Below the pieces are notes generated by a model. That model was given only the letters and a program-made list of their open reading frames with translations. It was not told where the DNA came from and did not search any database. Positions 13,601-26,100 of a stretch of 64,000 nt of DNA are shown one piece after another (position 1 is the stretch's first letter; each line of letters opens with the position of its first letter). Source of the stretch: Arcuatula senhousia (lineage: Eukaryota > Mollusca > Bivalvia > Mytilida > Mytilidae); contig OZ020303.1 in NCBI GenBank assembly GCA_963971305.1, forward strand, positions 43,698,106 to 43,762,105, given 5' to 3'. A program made the position numbers and the translations under genes.

Positions 13601-15122
13601 ATAGAATGTAGAAAAGGTTGGCGATGTTGCCCATGTGACATTGGATTTTACTGAAATATTCCATAGGTGTGTCGGGCTTCGGATCAGGACCGACATCGAT
13701 AATTTCAATATCGAATGACGTAATCCATCTATAAATAGAGCGGACTCGGACTAAGTCATCAAATACGTCATCTCCGGTCATGTACTGAACCAAATCCCAG
13801 AAAGAACTATTCAACAAAGCCTTTGGTGCCTGCAACGATGATTAATAAAAAAGAATGGTTGATAAGTAAAATGAAAATACTATAATAGATAAACATTTTT
13901 ACATACAAAAAACTGTTTACTGGTTCATTTAAGTGTTTATACATTTTTGCGTTTTTTGCCAAGCTACCCTCAATCTTATTACAAATTTTGCATTTTCAGC
14001 AGCTACACCCCTCTAACTTCAGACACTGAATCCGCCCCTTTACGAGCATGCCACTATTAGCTGGAAATGTTTTAACCAGTGCCGATGAATCTGCTGTATG
14101 TTTAATTATATTTTCTTTCGCATCTAAATTCTTAGTTAAAAGAATGAACTTCACTAATAAAATCATACAAACCGTCAATGCATGACTATCGACAACTTCA
14201 AAGTCGATTCCATTGAGAAAATCTTTTTTCAAAGTTTTCTGCGGAAAGGGTTCTGGTATCTCTTTTGTTAACGACTTTTTCCAATCATCAACCTTTTCCT
14301 GCTTCTATAAATCAAAGTAAAATGGGGAAAAAATATATTAGCGAGCAAGTGTTAAGGGTTAACACTTTTTTCAAAGCACATGGGTTACACATGATGGTCA
14401 GTTTTATTGGAGGAGGAAACCGAAGTAGCCAGAGTAAAACTCCGATATTGGACAGATAACTAAATTACAGGTATGAAAACCAGTGTTGTAAATTACAAAG
14501 GCGGAACAAAAAGTAAATGTAGATAAAACCATATAATGAAAGCCGCTTGTTCATATTCATATTTTGTAATTTATCATGTGAAGAGCATTATTTTTCTCTT
14601 AATTTGATTCAATTGATTGAATTTTCATTTATTTTAGTGGTGTACAAAAACATATTGAATGTAGCAAAAATACTGGGTTTTTTGTTGTTGTTGTTGTTAA
14701 AATTTGGAATTTTCTACAGCAAATGTAAAAAACATTCCATGTTAAACTCTTGCTAATAGATATTGCATTGCTTCTCAATAATTTCTTAAAAATGCTTCTC
14801 TCTATAAAAACTCGCATCACTAGCTCTGTTTCAATTATACCGATATTCAATATATGTTGGGTTTTACTTCCTTTTAAGCTGAAATCAGGAATAGAATTGC
14901 GTTTACATTAAGTTAGCATCGAATAATATTAAATCTAGTATGTACCTTGCTGGCATAACTTGCTTTTGAGGCATCATCGGGTGTATCTTTTGGTGCCTTT
15001 TGTTTTCCTTTTTGGTTGGTTTTGTTTTTTCCGTTTTCTTTAGTTTTCTTTTTGGAAGCTTGAGTTCCTCTAGGAGCAGTTCCTCCACTATATTCGCCTG
15101 CCTGGTGGTAGAAGTTGTCCAT
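7617..15122 (-). CDS. KY-like pseudo-transglutaminase with Ig-like repeats and dynein-stalk-like C-terminus (gene 2, 1269 aa)
   Basis: Eight exons: complement(join(7617..8348, 8708..8893, 9353..9633, 10583..10750, 11130..13030, 13597..13829, 14173..14304, 14946..15122)); phases agree and the sum is 1270 codons. Residues 1-59 begin MDNFYHQ and are lysine-rich; this paralogue lacks the MGxG start. The PEPFPQKT linker follows, then a transglutaminase-like core (about 104-235) with Met169, Ser211 and Asp226 where KY peptidases have Cys, His and Asp. About four KY Ig-like repeats fill the 1901-bp exon. Residues 816-964 are helical; about 925-1027 match the dynein stalk tip (PPVGVHQ, LLLGY-like, TWKQCQ, FDTKD, final IW-V). 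The 243-residue last exon is unique to this copy, highly charged and probably disordered. The start could instead lie in an undetected upstream exon, and the exon 2 donor (GTTTGT) is weak. Catalysis is unlikely; a structural role is inferred. Confidence 0.85.
10226..10303. mobile_element. 78-bp hairpin element with 9-bp target duplication
   Basis: The arms TAGCCAAGGGTTACGATC and GATCGTAACCCTTGGTTA are inverted with one mismatch, and TTCAGAAGC repeats directly outside both ends (10217-10225, 10304-10312). It lies in the intron of gene 2 between the exons at 10583 and 9633. No coding capacity. Confidence 0.65.
14690..14699. repeat. Short (TTG)n simple repeat
   Basis: A TTGTTGTTGTTGTT run spans about 14682-14698 in the first intron of gene 2. 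Trivial microsatellite. Confidence 0.6.
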
Positions 15123-15689
15123 ATTGCTTTGTCAGCTAGCCCTTAGTGACTTTCTTCATTTTCTTACAATGGCTAGAATATAAACACTTTTTTGAATGTC
15201 AAGAACAAATTGTTATGGATGATTTTACATGAACCCGAATAATAGAAATTAAGTACTAAAGATTAGCAAACAAAAGTAAAAACATGATTCACCTGTATAC
15301 ATTTGTCGAGCCTGATTTCGTTTGCTCTAGAATTCCTATCTCATATGTTTTCAAAGAATCAAACTTTGCACTCTTAGTTAAAATGCTTGAACCAATGTTT
15401 TCGCAGCGTGATCTCATTTGTCATCAGAGAATTTGGTATAGATGTTTGTTGGTACGTGTACCTGAACGGAAAAGAATTTTGTTGCAATGAATCCAAAATG
15501 ATTGCCTTTCATAAATTATTTATCTGATTGAAAGAATTACGCCACACGAAAGGTATACTGATATGTATTGGTATTGTTAAAACCAATATGTTCAATTTAG
15601 GGAACAAACATTTTATTTTCGGGGGCGGGCTTTGGATATATTCTTCGTTTGGCATTTTTATTTTCGGAAAATTGGAGCCTTTTTTTTTG

Positions 15690-16070
15690 CTCGCTATATT
15701 GCAATCACCTTGTCCGTCCGTCCGTCCGCTTGGAACAATATCTCAACTTCTACTGAAGGGATTGATTTCAAAATTAGTAGACAGCTTAAACTTGATGGGA
15801 TTTACATTTCTTATACTTTCTAGGTCAGTCGGTGATCTAATTTATTTTTTCCGAGCCGACATAAACTATTTTTGATACACAGCTAAAACATGATAAATTG
15901 TATCGGCTTCCCATTTCCAGGTCAGTTGGTCATCTGCTTCCTGTTTTCCTAGCCGACTTACACTATTTTAATGCTAAAGAATGGAAAATTTTCCTAATAG
16001 ATATCTTGGCTGCTACTGAAGGGATTAATTTCATATTTCGTACACAGCTTAAGCATAATGTAATGCATCG
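15690..16070. repeat. Dispersed repeat with two internal reiterated units
   Basis: Phrases such as TCTACTGAAGGGATTGATTT (15749) and CTACTGAAGGGATTAATTTC (16013), and GTCAGTCGGTGATCT (15824) against GTCAGTTGGTCATCT (15922), recur, showing diverged units. It is preceded by a (TCCG)n tract near 15715. No domain recognised. Confidence 0.45.
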
Positions 16071-16599
16071 TGCCTCCCCGTTCCAGTTCTTGTCATTTAT
16101 CTACTTCATCTTTTCTGAATGGTTGAGTAGGGGTATGCTTAGCGCGACTTGGTGCAACCCCTTGATATTTTTGAAGCTACTATGAATGTTTTAATGTTAT
16201 TTGCCACTGGTGAACAAATCCTAAATTAGGTTGAACGTATTGGTTAATGATTGTTTTGATTAGTGTTTTGCTGATTGTTGTACTGAGATGGTCATCTTAT
16301 TATCCCTACTGTGTCTTCACAACCGTGTTGCGTTTTGTGTTACTACCGGACCCCAAGATCGAAATGGAAGAGGGAGGTTCGGCGCGCCATAAAACCCACC
16401 ATTTAATTCGAAATGCCTGTTCCAAGTCACGACCATTGCGATCTATAACTGTTGGGGTGTGTCTTTAATGTTTTGTCTTTTCTCTTGTGTATTGAGATTG
16501 ATCCTCCAAATTTGGTAATTTTATAATTCCCTTTACTAACCCAAAACCCCAACCTGCCTTTTTTCTAATTCAAAGCACTGTCCTGCTTTTTATGGCCCG

Positions 16600-17345
16600 A
16601 CCACGTATGTGGATCGGACATATAGTTTTACCCTTGTCCGTATGTCCGTACGTCCGTCCGTCCGTCCGTAACACTTTGGTTAAGTTCTTGGCTAAGGTCC
16701 ATTACTCGGATACTAGATGTTGGGGGTCAATGATATTTCACCACCAGATGGGTCTTGGGTAGGGCTACACCACCCACTAGAAATTAGGTCACTGTGACCT
16801 ATATTTTACGCATGAATGACTTTGGTTAAGTTCTTTGTTAAGGTCCATATCTAAGATACTACATGTTGATGGTCAATGGTATTTCACCACTAGATGTGTC
16901 TTGGGTAACATGACACCACCCAATAAAAATTAGGTTACTGTGATCTAGATTTTATGCATGAACGACTTCGGTTAAGTTCTTGGTTAAGGTCCATAACTTG
17001 GATACTAGATGATGGGGGTCAATGATATTTTACCACTAAATGTGTCTTGGGTAAGGTGACACCATCCACTAGAAATGAGGTCACTGTGACCTATATTTTA
17101 CAAATGAATGACTTTGGTTAAGTTCTTGGTTAAGGTCCATATCTTGAATACTACATGTTAGGGGTCAATAATATTTCACTACTCGATGAATCTTGGTAAC
17201 ATGGCACCACACACCAGAAATAAGGTCACAGCGACCTATATTTTACACATAAACACTTTTGATCAATTTCTTGGTAAAGGTCCATATCCCAGATAATACA
17301 CATTGAGGGTCATTGATATTTCAAGAACGGGAGGGCCATTCTGTG
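16600..17345. repeat. Tandem array of about 145-bp units after a (TCCG)n tract
   Basis: The phrase TTTGGTTAAGTTCTTGG recurs near 16676, 16818, 16967 (one mismatch) and 17110, with a decayed fifth unit near 17255. Each is followed by AAGGTCCAT..., GGGGTCAATGATATTTCACC and GTCACTGTGACCTATATTTTA. It starts with GGCCCGACCACGTATGTGGATCGG and a GTCCGTCCG tract and ends near GGGAGGGCCATTCTGTGGCTC. Non-coding dispersed repeat. Confidence 0.7.
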
Positions 17346-18389
17346 GCTCATAGACACATTTCCTAGTTATTTCTGATTTTTGGCATCCTGCCTTTTATAT
17401 CAAATTCTAACAAAGCCCCTACCCTTACAAATCAAATGGTCACTCCCTATACCGAAATATGTACATTGTCAGAAATATACTTCACTAACAATATTTGAAC
17501 GGTAGAAACGCCCAAACATACCCAAACATAGAAAGAAAAAGACTCGCACACAGAAAACCAAATCCTGCACACGACATCTGCATTACAAGGAAAGAAGCCT
17601 GGTGCTTTAATGGATTTGAATTGAATTGCTCCATTTGTACACCTTTGCTTTTTTAAACATTGAGAATGTACAATATTTGAAATCCCCTTGGTTTTTGAGT
17701 TCGTGTTGTTGATTTACGTTCGGTTGATTTTGTGTTTTGTGTTTCTTCGAAGTGTTCTTGTTCGTTCTTATCGGTTTTGTCGTTACCCTTTCGGACTTTT
17801 GACACTCGAATGTGTCATTGGTGTCTCTTTGCTTCTTTCTTATTTGTATATGGTTTCGTATTGCTATTTGCTTGTTTTGTATTTCTTTTGTAATGCCTTG
17901 CGTACCTCTATGTTCTTTCTTTCTTTTTTTGTTTTTGTTGGTTTTTGGTAAAACAATATTGTCTAAAATAAGTCAATTCTAGATTTCTTAATCATTCTTT
18001 TAGACATGACTTACCTTCTCAGATCTAAAAAACTATGTCATTAGTATAAACTCTAATTTTAAAAGTTCATATTCGTTATTTAGGATTTCAATACTTATTG
18101 AATTCAACCTTTAGTTTTAATCTGTTGCTTTTTAAATCTTAACTCCTTTAGATTTACTTTCTTTAATTATGTTTAACTAATTATGTCTGGATTTATATAA
18201 TAACACGTTATATAAAAATTTACATGTAGGTGTAAAACGTATTTATGAACTCTTTTTTTTATTCTTCCATCTTTTTCATACACAGGTAAAACTAATGTGT
18301 CTATTAACTGTATTTACTTCCATTGACTTGGTCTTATTTGAACACTTAATTTGTTTAATCAGAGCTTACCTTATAAGAAGCACCCAGTT

Positions 18390-18720
18390 CCTAGCTCAAG
18401 TGGACAAAAGGCCGGGCAGCGACAAAACCCAGCCTGTGGTAAAATGCGATCAAGAATCTTTAGACAGTGTCCAACCTTGATGGCTGAAAAGAGTGGCCCT
18501 TGTGCGAGGGGGTTGTCAGGTCATAACACAGAAACCATGGCAGCTGGCCATGGTAGGCAAATGCATGTGGAAAGCGCCACGTTTTGCCGTTTTATGCACA
18601 CATAGTCTTAATTTCTCGCCCTTACCCACCTTTTCAAATGGCCTTCAAAGTTTACTGTGCCTTTTTTTCTATCCCACCTTCATGTTTCTTATTATCATTT
18701 CATGCTCTTTTCTAATATGA
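18390..18720 (+). repeat. Dispersed repeat, copy shared with 63880-64000
   Basis: The phrase TTCTCGCCCTTACCCACC (18615-18632) with GCCACGTTTTGCCG and a TGCACAC-like stretch before it recurs on the opposite strand at the right window edge (TTTTCGCCCTTACCCACC, complement of 63897-63914). Short open frames through it are probably remnants or chance. Confidence 0.4.
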
Positions 18721-19177
18721 AGCAACACAATGACGCACAACTTACGAGCCTCAAGTAAGATACTCGTTTTCAAAACTACTAAACTGATGCTACTGAACGT
18801 TTGAACTAAAAAATGGTAAGTTTTAATGTGTGTTAGGATTTTTGTTTGTTTGTTGTTTTATTGGTTTGGTTTTGTTTTTTTTGTTTTTTGTTTTTTTTTT
18901 TTGTTTTTTTTTTTTGGGGGGGTATTTTTTCCTTGTAGATTGTCCATCTACATAGTAGCACATTTATACTCGTATACCATCGGCAGCATGACTAGTATAG
19001 TGTGGTTCATGTCGTCCCTTCCCTTTTCCAAAGCCTCATTGTTATCTTAAATTTTAGGCTCTTATGTGTGCCTTTGTATTTTTGAATTTGTCATTCAGGA
19101 TTTGCTTCTAAGCCCTTGCTAAAATCAAGGAAAGAGTAGGTTGAGTTTCCCATTTATTTCGTGAGAGCCATAGTTGA

Positions 19178-19353
19178 GGGGGGTAGGACCTTTTTCGGGA
19201 CACCAGGATTGGCCATATTTAAGCTCGGGATTCCGGGATAAAACTATATCAACTTTACCGGGCTTCGGGATTTTCTCATTTTTAAGTCGGGATGACGGGA
19301 TTTTGTAAAAAATAGTTCGGGATTCCGGGATCAGACCCCTCCTACCCTCCCCT
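19178..19353. mobile_element. 176-bp element with 9-bp target duplication
   Basis: CATAGTTGA is directly repeated at 19169-19177 and 19354-19362. The ends are G-rich/C-rich and roughly inverted (GGGGGGTAGGACC vs CCTCCTACCCTCCCC). The body is made of repeated TCGGGATTCCGGGAT-like phrases. Non-coding; transposon class unclear. Confidence 0.6.
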
Positions 19354-20128
19354 CATAGTTGAACTAGGATTATTACAACTAACATAATATACTCAGCAAC
19401 GCAAATAACGCACCACTTCTTTCCTTCTAGGATTCTTTGAAAATCTTAATAATTCGTTCATACAAAATAATAAATCAAACCAAATTCAATAAAAAGCCAA
19501 GCCATAATTTTTGAAGTTTGCATGAACTTTTGATAAAGAAGTCGAAAAAACAAAGTCTAAGATTTATCAATTTGCGTGTTTCTGAAAAGTTTGGCCATTT
19601 GTTTTGGGTGAAAATAAAGCTTTGCCCCCCCCCTTTTCTGATAACATTTTTGGATAAGCATCAAATTTTCAAAAAAATGGTGAATTTTTCATTTTTGGGA
19701 TAAAAAAAACCTAATTTTTTAGAAATTTTAAAACGAAAAATCAGAATTTTTCGAAATTCGCAGAGATAAGTGTTAAAGACCCCATACATGCTGTGCCGAA
19801 ATCTCAGATCATTCCAACGACTACTTTATGAGATTTTTGCTATTAAACTTTTAAGTTAAAGGAAATGGATGGAAGTGGTGCGTTTCTTTTGTTGTTTAGT
19901 ATATATAACTAAGAACATTGCTGCATTTTATTTGTTTTGGTGCATGCATTGAAATGATAAAAAAAATGAATCATTCATTTAATTTAATTATTTACATGTA
20001 CATATATGTCATAGAAACTTTCAGTCAGAAAGAATACTAAGCACAAACTATAAAACTTTACAAAATGCAGTGTTCTTTGCAAAAGATATACATGTCTATG
20101 CGTATATAAATTTAAGACCAAATTCACA

Positions 20129-23100
20129 TCACCACTCGTCTTCCGAATCCCATTCCTCGCTCTCAAATATAATGGTACCATTCTTCTCTATTGAATATTC
20201 TGGAAGCATTGCCTTTCTAGGTGCTACTCGCCTCGACAGTACGGATTTTCCGGATTTACATCTTTCTACATCACCTTGTTTGTACTCCATCACACGGATA
20301 ACTCCCTTGACCTAGAACGAAAGTAAGTTATCATTATCTTGAGCTCGGAAATGTTCAGTGCGAGTTTTACTTTGTAAATTTGCTATATGTAACCATATAT
20401 TCCTTTAGTATAAACTCAAACTAAGGGATGGACCATTTAACTTGAAAGGGGGGCTTGGTTTTTTGTTTTCGTCAGAACTATTTATTTTTCAAAGGCGCCG
20501 CGACAGAATATTTTTTTTTCATTATTATCATTATCCTATATGGCAGAAATCCTTCTTCAGAATATTTTTTTCTTACCCCCTGCTTGCTGCCAGATTATTA
20601 TTTTCATCAAAAATAATTTTCAGAATATTTTTTTGGAAAAAAAACAAGTTAAATGGTCGGTCCCTAAGTGTTCCGATTCTAAAATCAAGATACATAATTC
20701 TATAATCGGTACACTGTAAAAATGGTGTTTAGAATCTAAACACTTTTAAAACATTTATAGCCCTAAACACTTTCCAAATTAAACATGTAAAAGCTAAACA
20801 TGTTTAGGTTTTAAACATGTTTCACTTCTTAAAAATATCAATCTTAGAAATTTTCCTAAATTATTTTCATTAATCTAAACACAATCCTAAACATGTTTAG
20901 ATGTTAAACGTGTTTAAAATTCAACACAAATTTTGTGCTAAAGATTGTCTTCAGAATCTATACACAATTTTCACAGTGCAGATGAAATAATTTAATAAGA
21001 AAATTATCCGCGATTGTCTATCGGTGTCTCTTGATGTCAAATGCGACCATGGTTTTAATAAACGGTGGTTCTTCTTCAGAAGGAGCAAAAAATGTCTATG
21101 TTGAGTTGAGAGAGCAATGCCACATGACCTTTGCGTAAAATGAGATATCATAGGGCTCATTGATTTCAACGAGATTACCACAATAACACACTGCATTGGC
21201 ACTGTGGAATAAATTAAAATGTCCTCCTTCCCAACCTAGCTTATAGTAAAGTAATAGTAAAATCTAACCTAAAAATATAAAACTGAATTTATTGCTGATA
21301 AATTACTATTTAGTATAGTTGAATACCTACCCAGAGATATACAATAGAAGCTCCCTTGCTGACATCCCTAATTTGCCATGCTTTGTATGGGTCTAAAATT
21401 CTTTTAACGGCTACCAAAACCTTTTCATCAACACCTCGTATGTCAAATTGGCTTATTTTTCTTGTTAGACTTTCCTTCCCACTTTTGTTTAATAAACTCT
21501 GACAGCCTCTCCAGTTCTGTGAAAGTAAACATAATTTTTTATTTATCTTTAATCTATAAAAATGGCAATTACTCTTTGCCTTTTTAAAAGAAAATCTAAC
21601 TAGAATTATAGGGGTTGTAACAATTCAAAAGAAATATGTTTGCAAACAAATATTACGTTTGAGTAAAATTGGGTCTTTGAAAATATACTGTAACCATTTT
21701 ATAAGCTAAAATATATACCTTTCAAATCAATAATCCAATGTTTGTTTAAACTAATTGAATAAATACATTCCTTGCTAACAAGTTTGGTTTGTTAAACTTC
21801 ATTTAAGTTGTTTTATAATGTTTTGTTTTTAAACAGTTTTATGTCATACCTTTACATCGTCCAAACCATATCCCAACAATAGAAAAGCTGCTGCCAATGT
21901 CTGGTGGACACCATTGGGTGGCACTTGGTACTTCTTGAGCTCAGACAAAGATTTCTGGTCAATTCCAGATACATCTTTGCATATGTTCTCTATTTTGTAA
22001 ATTCTGCCTAGAAGTCTTGTCGCTATAACTATTTTCGATTTGAGAGTTCTTGAAAAGCCTGCCTGTTTGGCTCTTTCAACTGCATCTTCAAGCATCCCTT
22101 CTGTCTTTGACTGACAAGCCCTGTCTAGATCTATGCAATATAAAACAGCAGAATTCGAGACCACTGCACTAAATTATTGCTGTTGTTAATCTTAAAAGTC
22201 ACGTGAAATGGTGTTTTGAGAAAGAAATACTCAGACCTTGCTTTTAGATGTTACATGTACTAGTATATTAATCTCTATCAAGAAATCTTATGGGAGACAC
22301 CATTTCCTTAAAGACAAATGCCAGTAAGAAATTCGATCCTATTATTTTTTCTTGTTTTTTTTTTTTTTTTGGTTTTTTTTGTCTTTACCTATCTTAAAAG
22401 TACCATTGACAACGCAACAGGTATGTCTGAAAAGTTCACGTTCGTTTTATTGATTGCATTTTGGTTGCATTGTGTGTTTCTAAAGGTTGTTGTTGTCTCA
22501 ATGTCTCCTGATTTTTGTCTTTATTACATTTAGAATGTCTCTTTTGAATTATTTGTTTCTTTCCAAGTTTGGTAATTTTGTTTATTACCTTTATTCATAA
22601 CCACTGTGTCTTAAAATAAAGTTATTTTACAGACAACGGATTTTAACTGAATATGGAAATATCAGTTTGATCGTATTTCCAAGCAATTCAAAAATGCTGA
22701 ATATGAAGAATATAAAGCATGGAACTAAACCATAAGGGAACTACAATATATACCAATACGTACATTTTTGTGCTTGTAGGAACATGACCATTTTATTTGC
22801 CTCCAGTGCTAAAGAGTCAGTATCAGACGAGGAAGAAGTTCCTCTCTTAGAAGAATTGTCGTACACCTTCAAATAACTGAGCAGTTTGTTCAAGTCTCTC
22901 TGACTTATTGCTTTCTTGATATTTTGCTGAATCGTATTTTTCCTGTTTGAATCTTTAATAATAAAATTAAATAAAACATTTTGTTTAAATAATGTTTGAA
23001 TGTAATGGACAAATCGTGATTTTTGGTTGCACACCACACAAATGGATCAAAGCATTAAAACATGTAGATAAAAAAGTGTCTTTCCTTACACGGAGCGTCA

Positions 23101-26100
23101 TGCGATTTTGCATTACATGTAGTTGTGATTCGTGTTTCTTCGTAATATTGTTGTATTTGGCATAAACTGTTTTTGTCTTTCTTTTTATATAATTCCCAGA
23201 TTCAAATACCCGATTGGTGTGCTTTGCTCCATCTATCATAATGTATAACTCATCTTAACCAAAAAAGTTTATCTTGAATACTGTTTAGTCAACAATTTTT
23301 CTCTAAAACGATTAAAACTTATGCAATTACCGAATTCGACAAGAGAGTCTTTGAAGAATTTTTGACTGACTTAAATTGCGTATGTCCTAATTTTTGTTCT
23401 TGGGCTATCAAAACAGACAATTTTAGTTTCTAAATTGGGTTGTTTACATTACCTTTAAATCTAACTTTTCGTGCTTCAGTTACAGGACGGTTAAACATGT
23501 CATTTTCTTCTTCATCAAAAAGAGCATTCAGATCCATATTATCCCAACTGTCTTCGTCAATTTCAGGGTTAAATTTGCGGACTATGTAGTACCTTGCAAG
23601 TGTGGTCAGACCTTCTTCAGATTCAGATTTGAATATGTCAAGTGTAAATTCGCCAGGGAACTTCAAATGCACTTCCAGCTCGTTTTCTCGTTTTACAACT
23701 CGCGCAACCTTATGCAGCTGCTCAGGAGGTATAGTGCTGCTCTGTAGAGATGTAGAGAGGTATCTCACATCCATCGTGACCGGAAGTACAAGCAGGGGCT
23801 CTTGGGTAACAATTGTTTCGTGCTTTATCATTGCATGCTTCTTTTCGCTGGAATCTGTCAGCATAGAGGGGTATGGGTGACCAGTCGAATGAATCAAGCC
23901 GCTATAAATGGGTTTTGTTTTATTTTCATCATTCTTTCCCATCAGATTGAATGAATAAACGCCTTCAACTGGCATGTCAAGTTCAAAAATCCAGTTGCCA
24001 TCTTCATCATTGTATTTCTCACAAACCATTAGTTTGGAAGATAGTTCATCCGTGCTACATAACTCTGGGTATAGCCGAACGTCCGGATTGGCATCGAATT
24101 TAAGTTTTACTATCCCTCCTTCTGCTGTGATTTTACCACTTGCCATTTCTTCTGCAGTTACAAACTCGTCCATGTTTTTCTTTGAATTTTCCTGTTTTCC
24201 TAAATCTTTACCACCGTCGTCTTTGCCACTTTTACCGGGGTTATTGTCATTAACTGAATCTTCATTCTCTGCATCCTTATTTCGATTTTGCCCAGATTCA
24301 TTATAATCACCATCACTATCTCCATTAGCATTAGTTTTGTCCTTGTCCAATCCTTTGTCGTGCTGTTTGTCTTTTTCCTTCGTATTTTTCTTTCCATTTT
24401 TACCATTGTCTTTGTTCTCATTTCCCGAATTTACACCCTTAGCATTATCGTTCTTCATTCCAGGTAGATTTACCCCTATTTCATTTGCACTGCTCTGCAT
24501 GCCGAGATGCTCTCCCATGATTGCCGGTAACGGTTGAGCTTCTTCCTCTTCAACATGCAACTTCGCATCTATAAGAAAAGTAAGCAGGTTTGTAAGAACG
24601 CCATCGACAGGTTCACTACTAAGCCTTCCAAACACTTTTAGGGCTAACTCGCCATCAAACGGAACTTTCACGTGAATCAAATAGTTTCCCTTTTCAAACC
24701 TTCCCGTTGTGAACCGACTAAGTTCAGCCTCGCTCATCCCTTTGCTTTTAAGTCTATGATTTACTGTTCTTAGCTTTTTCATCGAGATAGATACATCGAC
24801 CTCACCCCTTGTCGATTGAATAGTTGCCATCCTTGGTTTTGGTTCTACACCGGAACTTAACGCGACGGGATTGGGTCCCCAACCTAAAAATGGGCAATCT
24901 GGAAATTCTTTGACTTCTATTTCCTCTTCTCTTAAACACTTGATTCCATATGTACACAGAAGGTGATACAGTTTGTTGGAGGTTGTATCCTTTCCGTACA
25001 TATCAAGTCTGTATGTTCCTGAGAACGGAACTCGTATCGTATAGCTTAACTTGTTGCCAGAATGTTCGAAGAAGACAAACTGTCGCAGACTTTTCCCCTC
25101 TGAACTATGTTCAGATTTAATAAGAACCAAATTGTGGGCAAATCTAAAGTTATGACTTCTTGTTTCGGGTAAATCAAATCCTATAGTAACAGGTTCATAT
25201 TTTACTTTTATCAAGGAAATATGCGAATTATATTTAGCATTAGTTTTCAAACCCATCAAGTGGAAATGCTCACGGATATATGGCGCGTTTTTCCATTCTT
25301 GTACGCTCCATGGCTTGTCTAAGAGTTGCCAGTTGGGATCATCCGGGTAGTGGGTGTAAATAAGCTCCCCAGGGTCGGGCAAAAAGAAGAACTCATTTAC
25401 AGGCCTTGGAGGTCTTCCGTCCCCTTTCCTTTTGATTTTTGCTTTCGCGTCAATGGAGATTTTGTCGTCATAGTCTCCTTCTTCGATGCACGAGAAAGCC
25501 CAGTAAGGGTCCACAAATCTCCATTGACCTTTGATGTAAACTGCATTCCATCTAGAGTCTAGAAGTTCTCTATCGGGGTCGTCGCCAATCACATACAACA
25601 TATTCTTAGTCATCCCGTTAATAATCACACATGGAATATCAGCAATTCTGAAAAAAAATTATTAGTAAAAAATAATTGCAGTAATTGATATTTTTAGACA
25701 TTCGATATACTTACTGGTAAAAACAAGGCGTTATGTGCTCAATTGATGAAACAGTTGATGTTTATATAACCTATTGTGAAGACAAATTAATTTGTAATAA
25801 ATTATCCTCATTTATTCATAATAGCTTTGATATGAGAAAAACTAAACTAGATAATAATTAATGTGTTTATTTTCATTGATCACTTTTTGTTTTGTTGTTT
25901 TTTGTTTGTTAAATATGTCTATATCTTTTGTTTAAGCTATGTTTGATGTTTTCAATTGTATTCATGTATGTATATATATATGCCCAGTGATGGGCCCATA
26001 ATTGGTTTAATAAACTATTCTATTCTATTCTATTCTAACTATTGAAAACCACTGATGTAAAATAGTTTTTTCACTTGCAAAACTCTACAGACTAATCGGA

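Larger units (their letters stand above)
15123..20128. other. Intergenic region between genes 2 and 3
   Basis: About 5 kb, mostly repeats: a reiterated unit (15690-16070), a tandem array of about 145-bp units (16600-17345), a dispersed repeat shared with the right window end (about 18390-18720), T/G-rich low complexity (18840-18920) and a 176-bp element with target duplication (19178-19353). Open frames here run through repeat or low-complexity DNA and look non-genic. Confidence 0.6.

Noticed and set aside
15528..15875. 115-residue plus-strand frame
   Set aside because: It runs through a dispersed repeat with a (TCCG)n tract and has no recognisable domain.
23602..24537. Plus-strand open frames across gene 3
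   Set aside because: Antisense shadows of a long, well supported minus-strand exon; the same holds for plus frames across pol and the other long exons.
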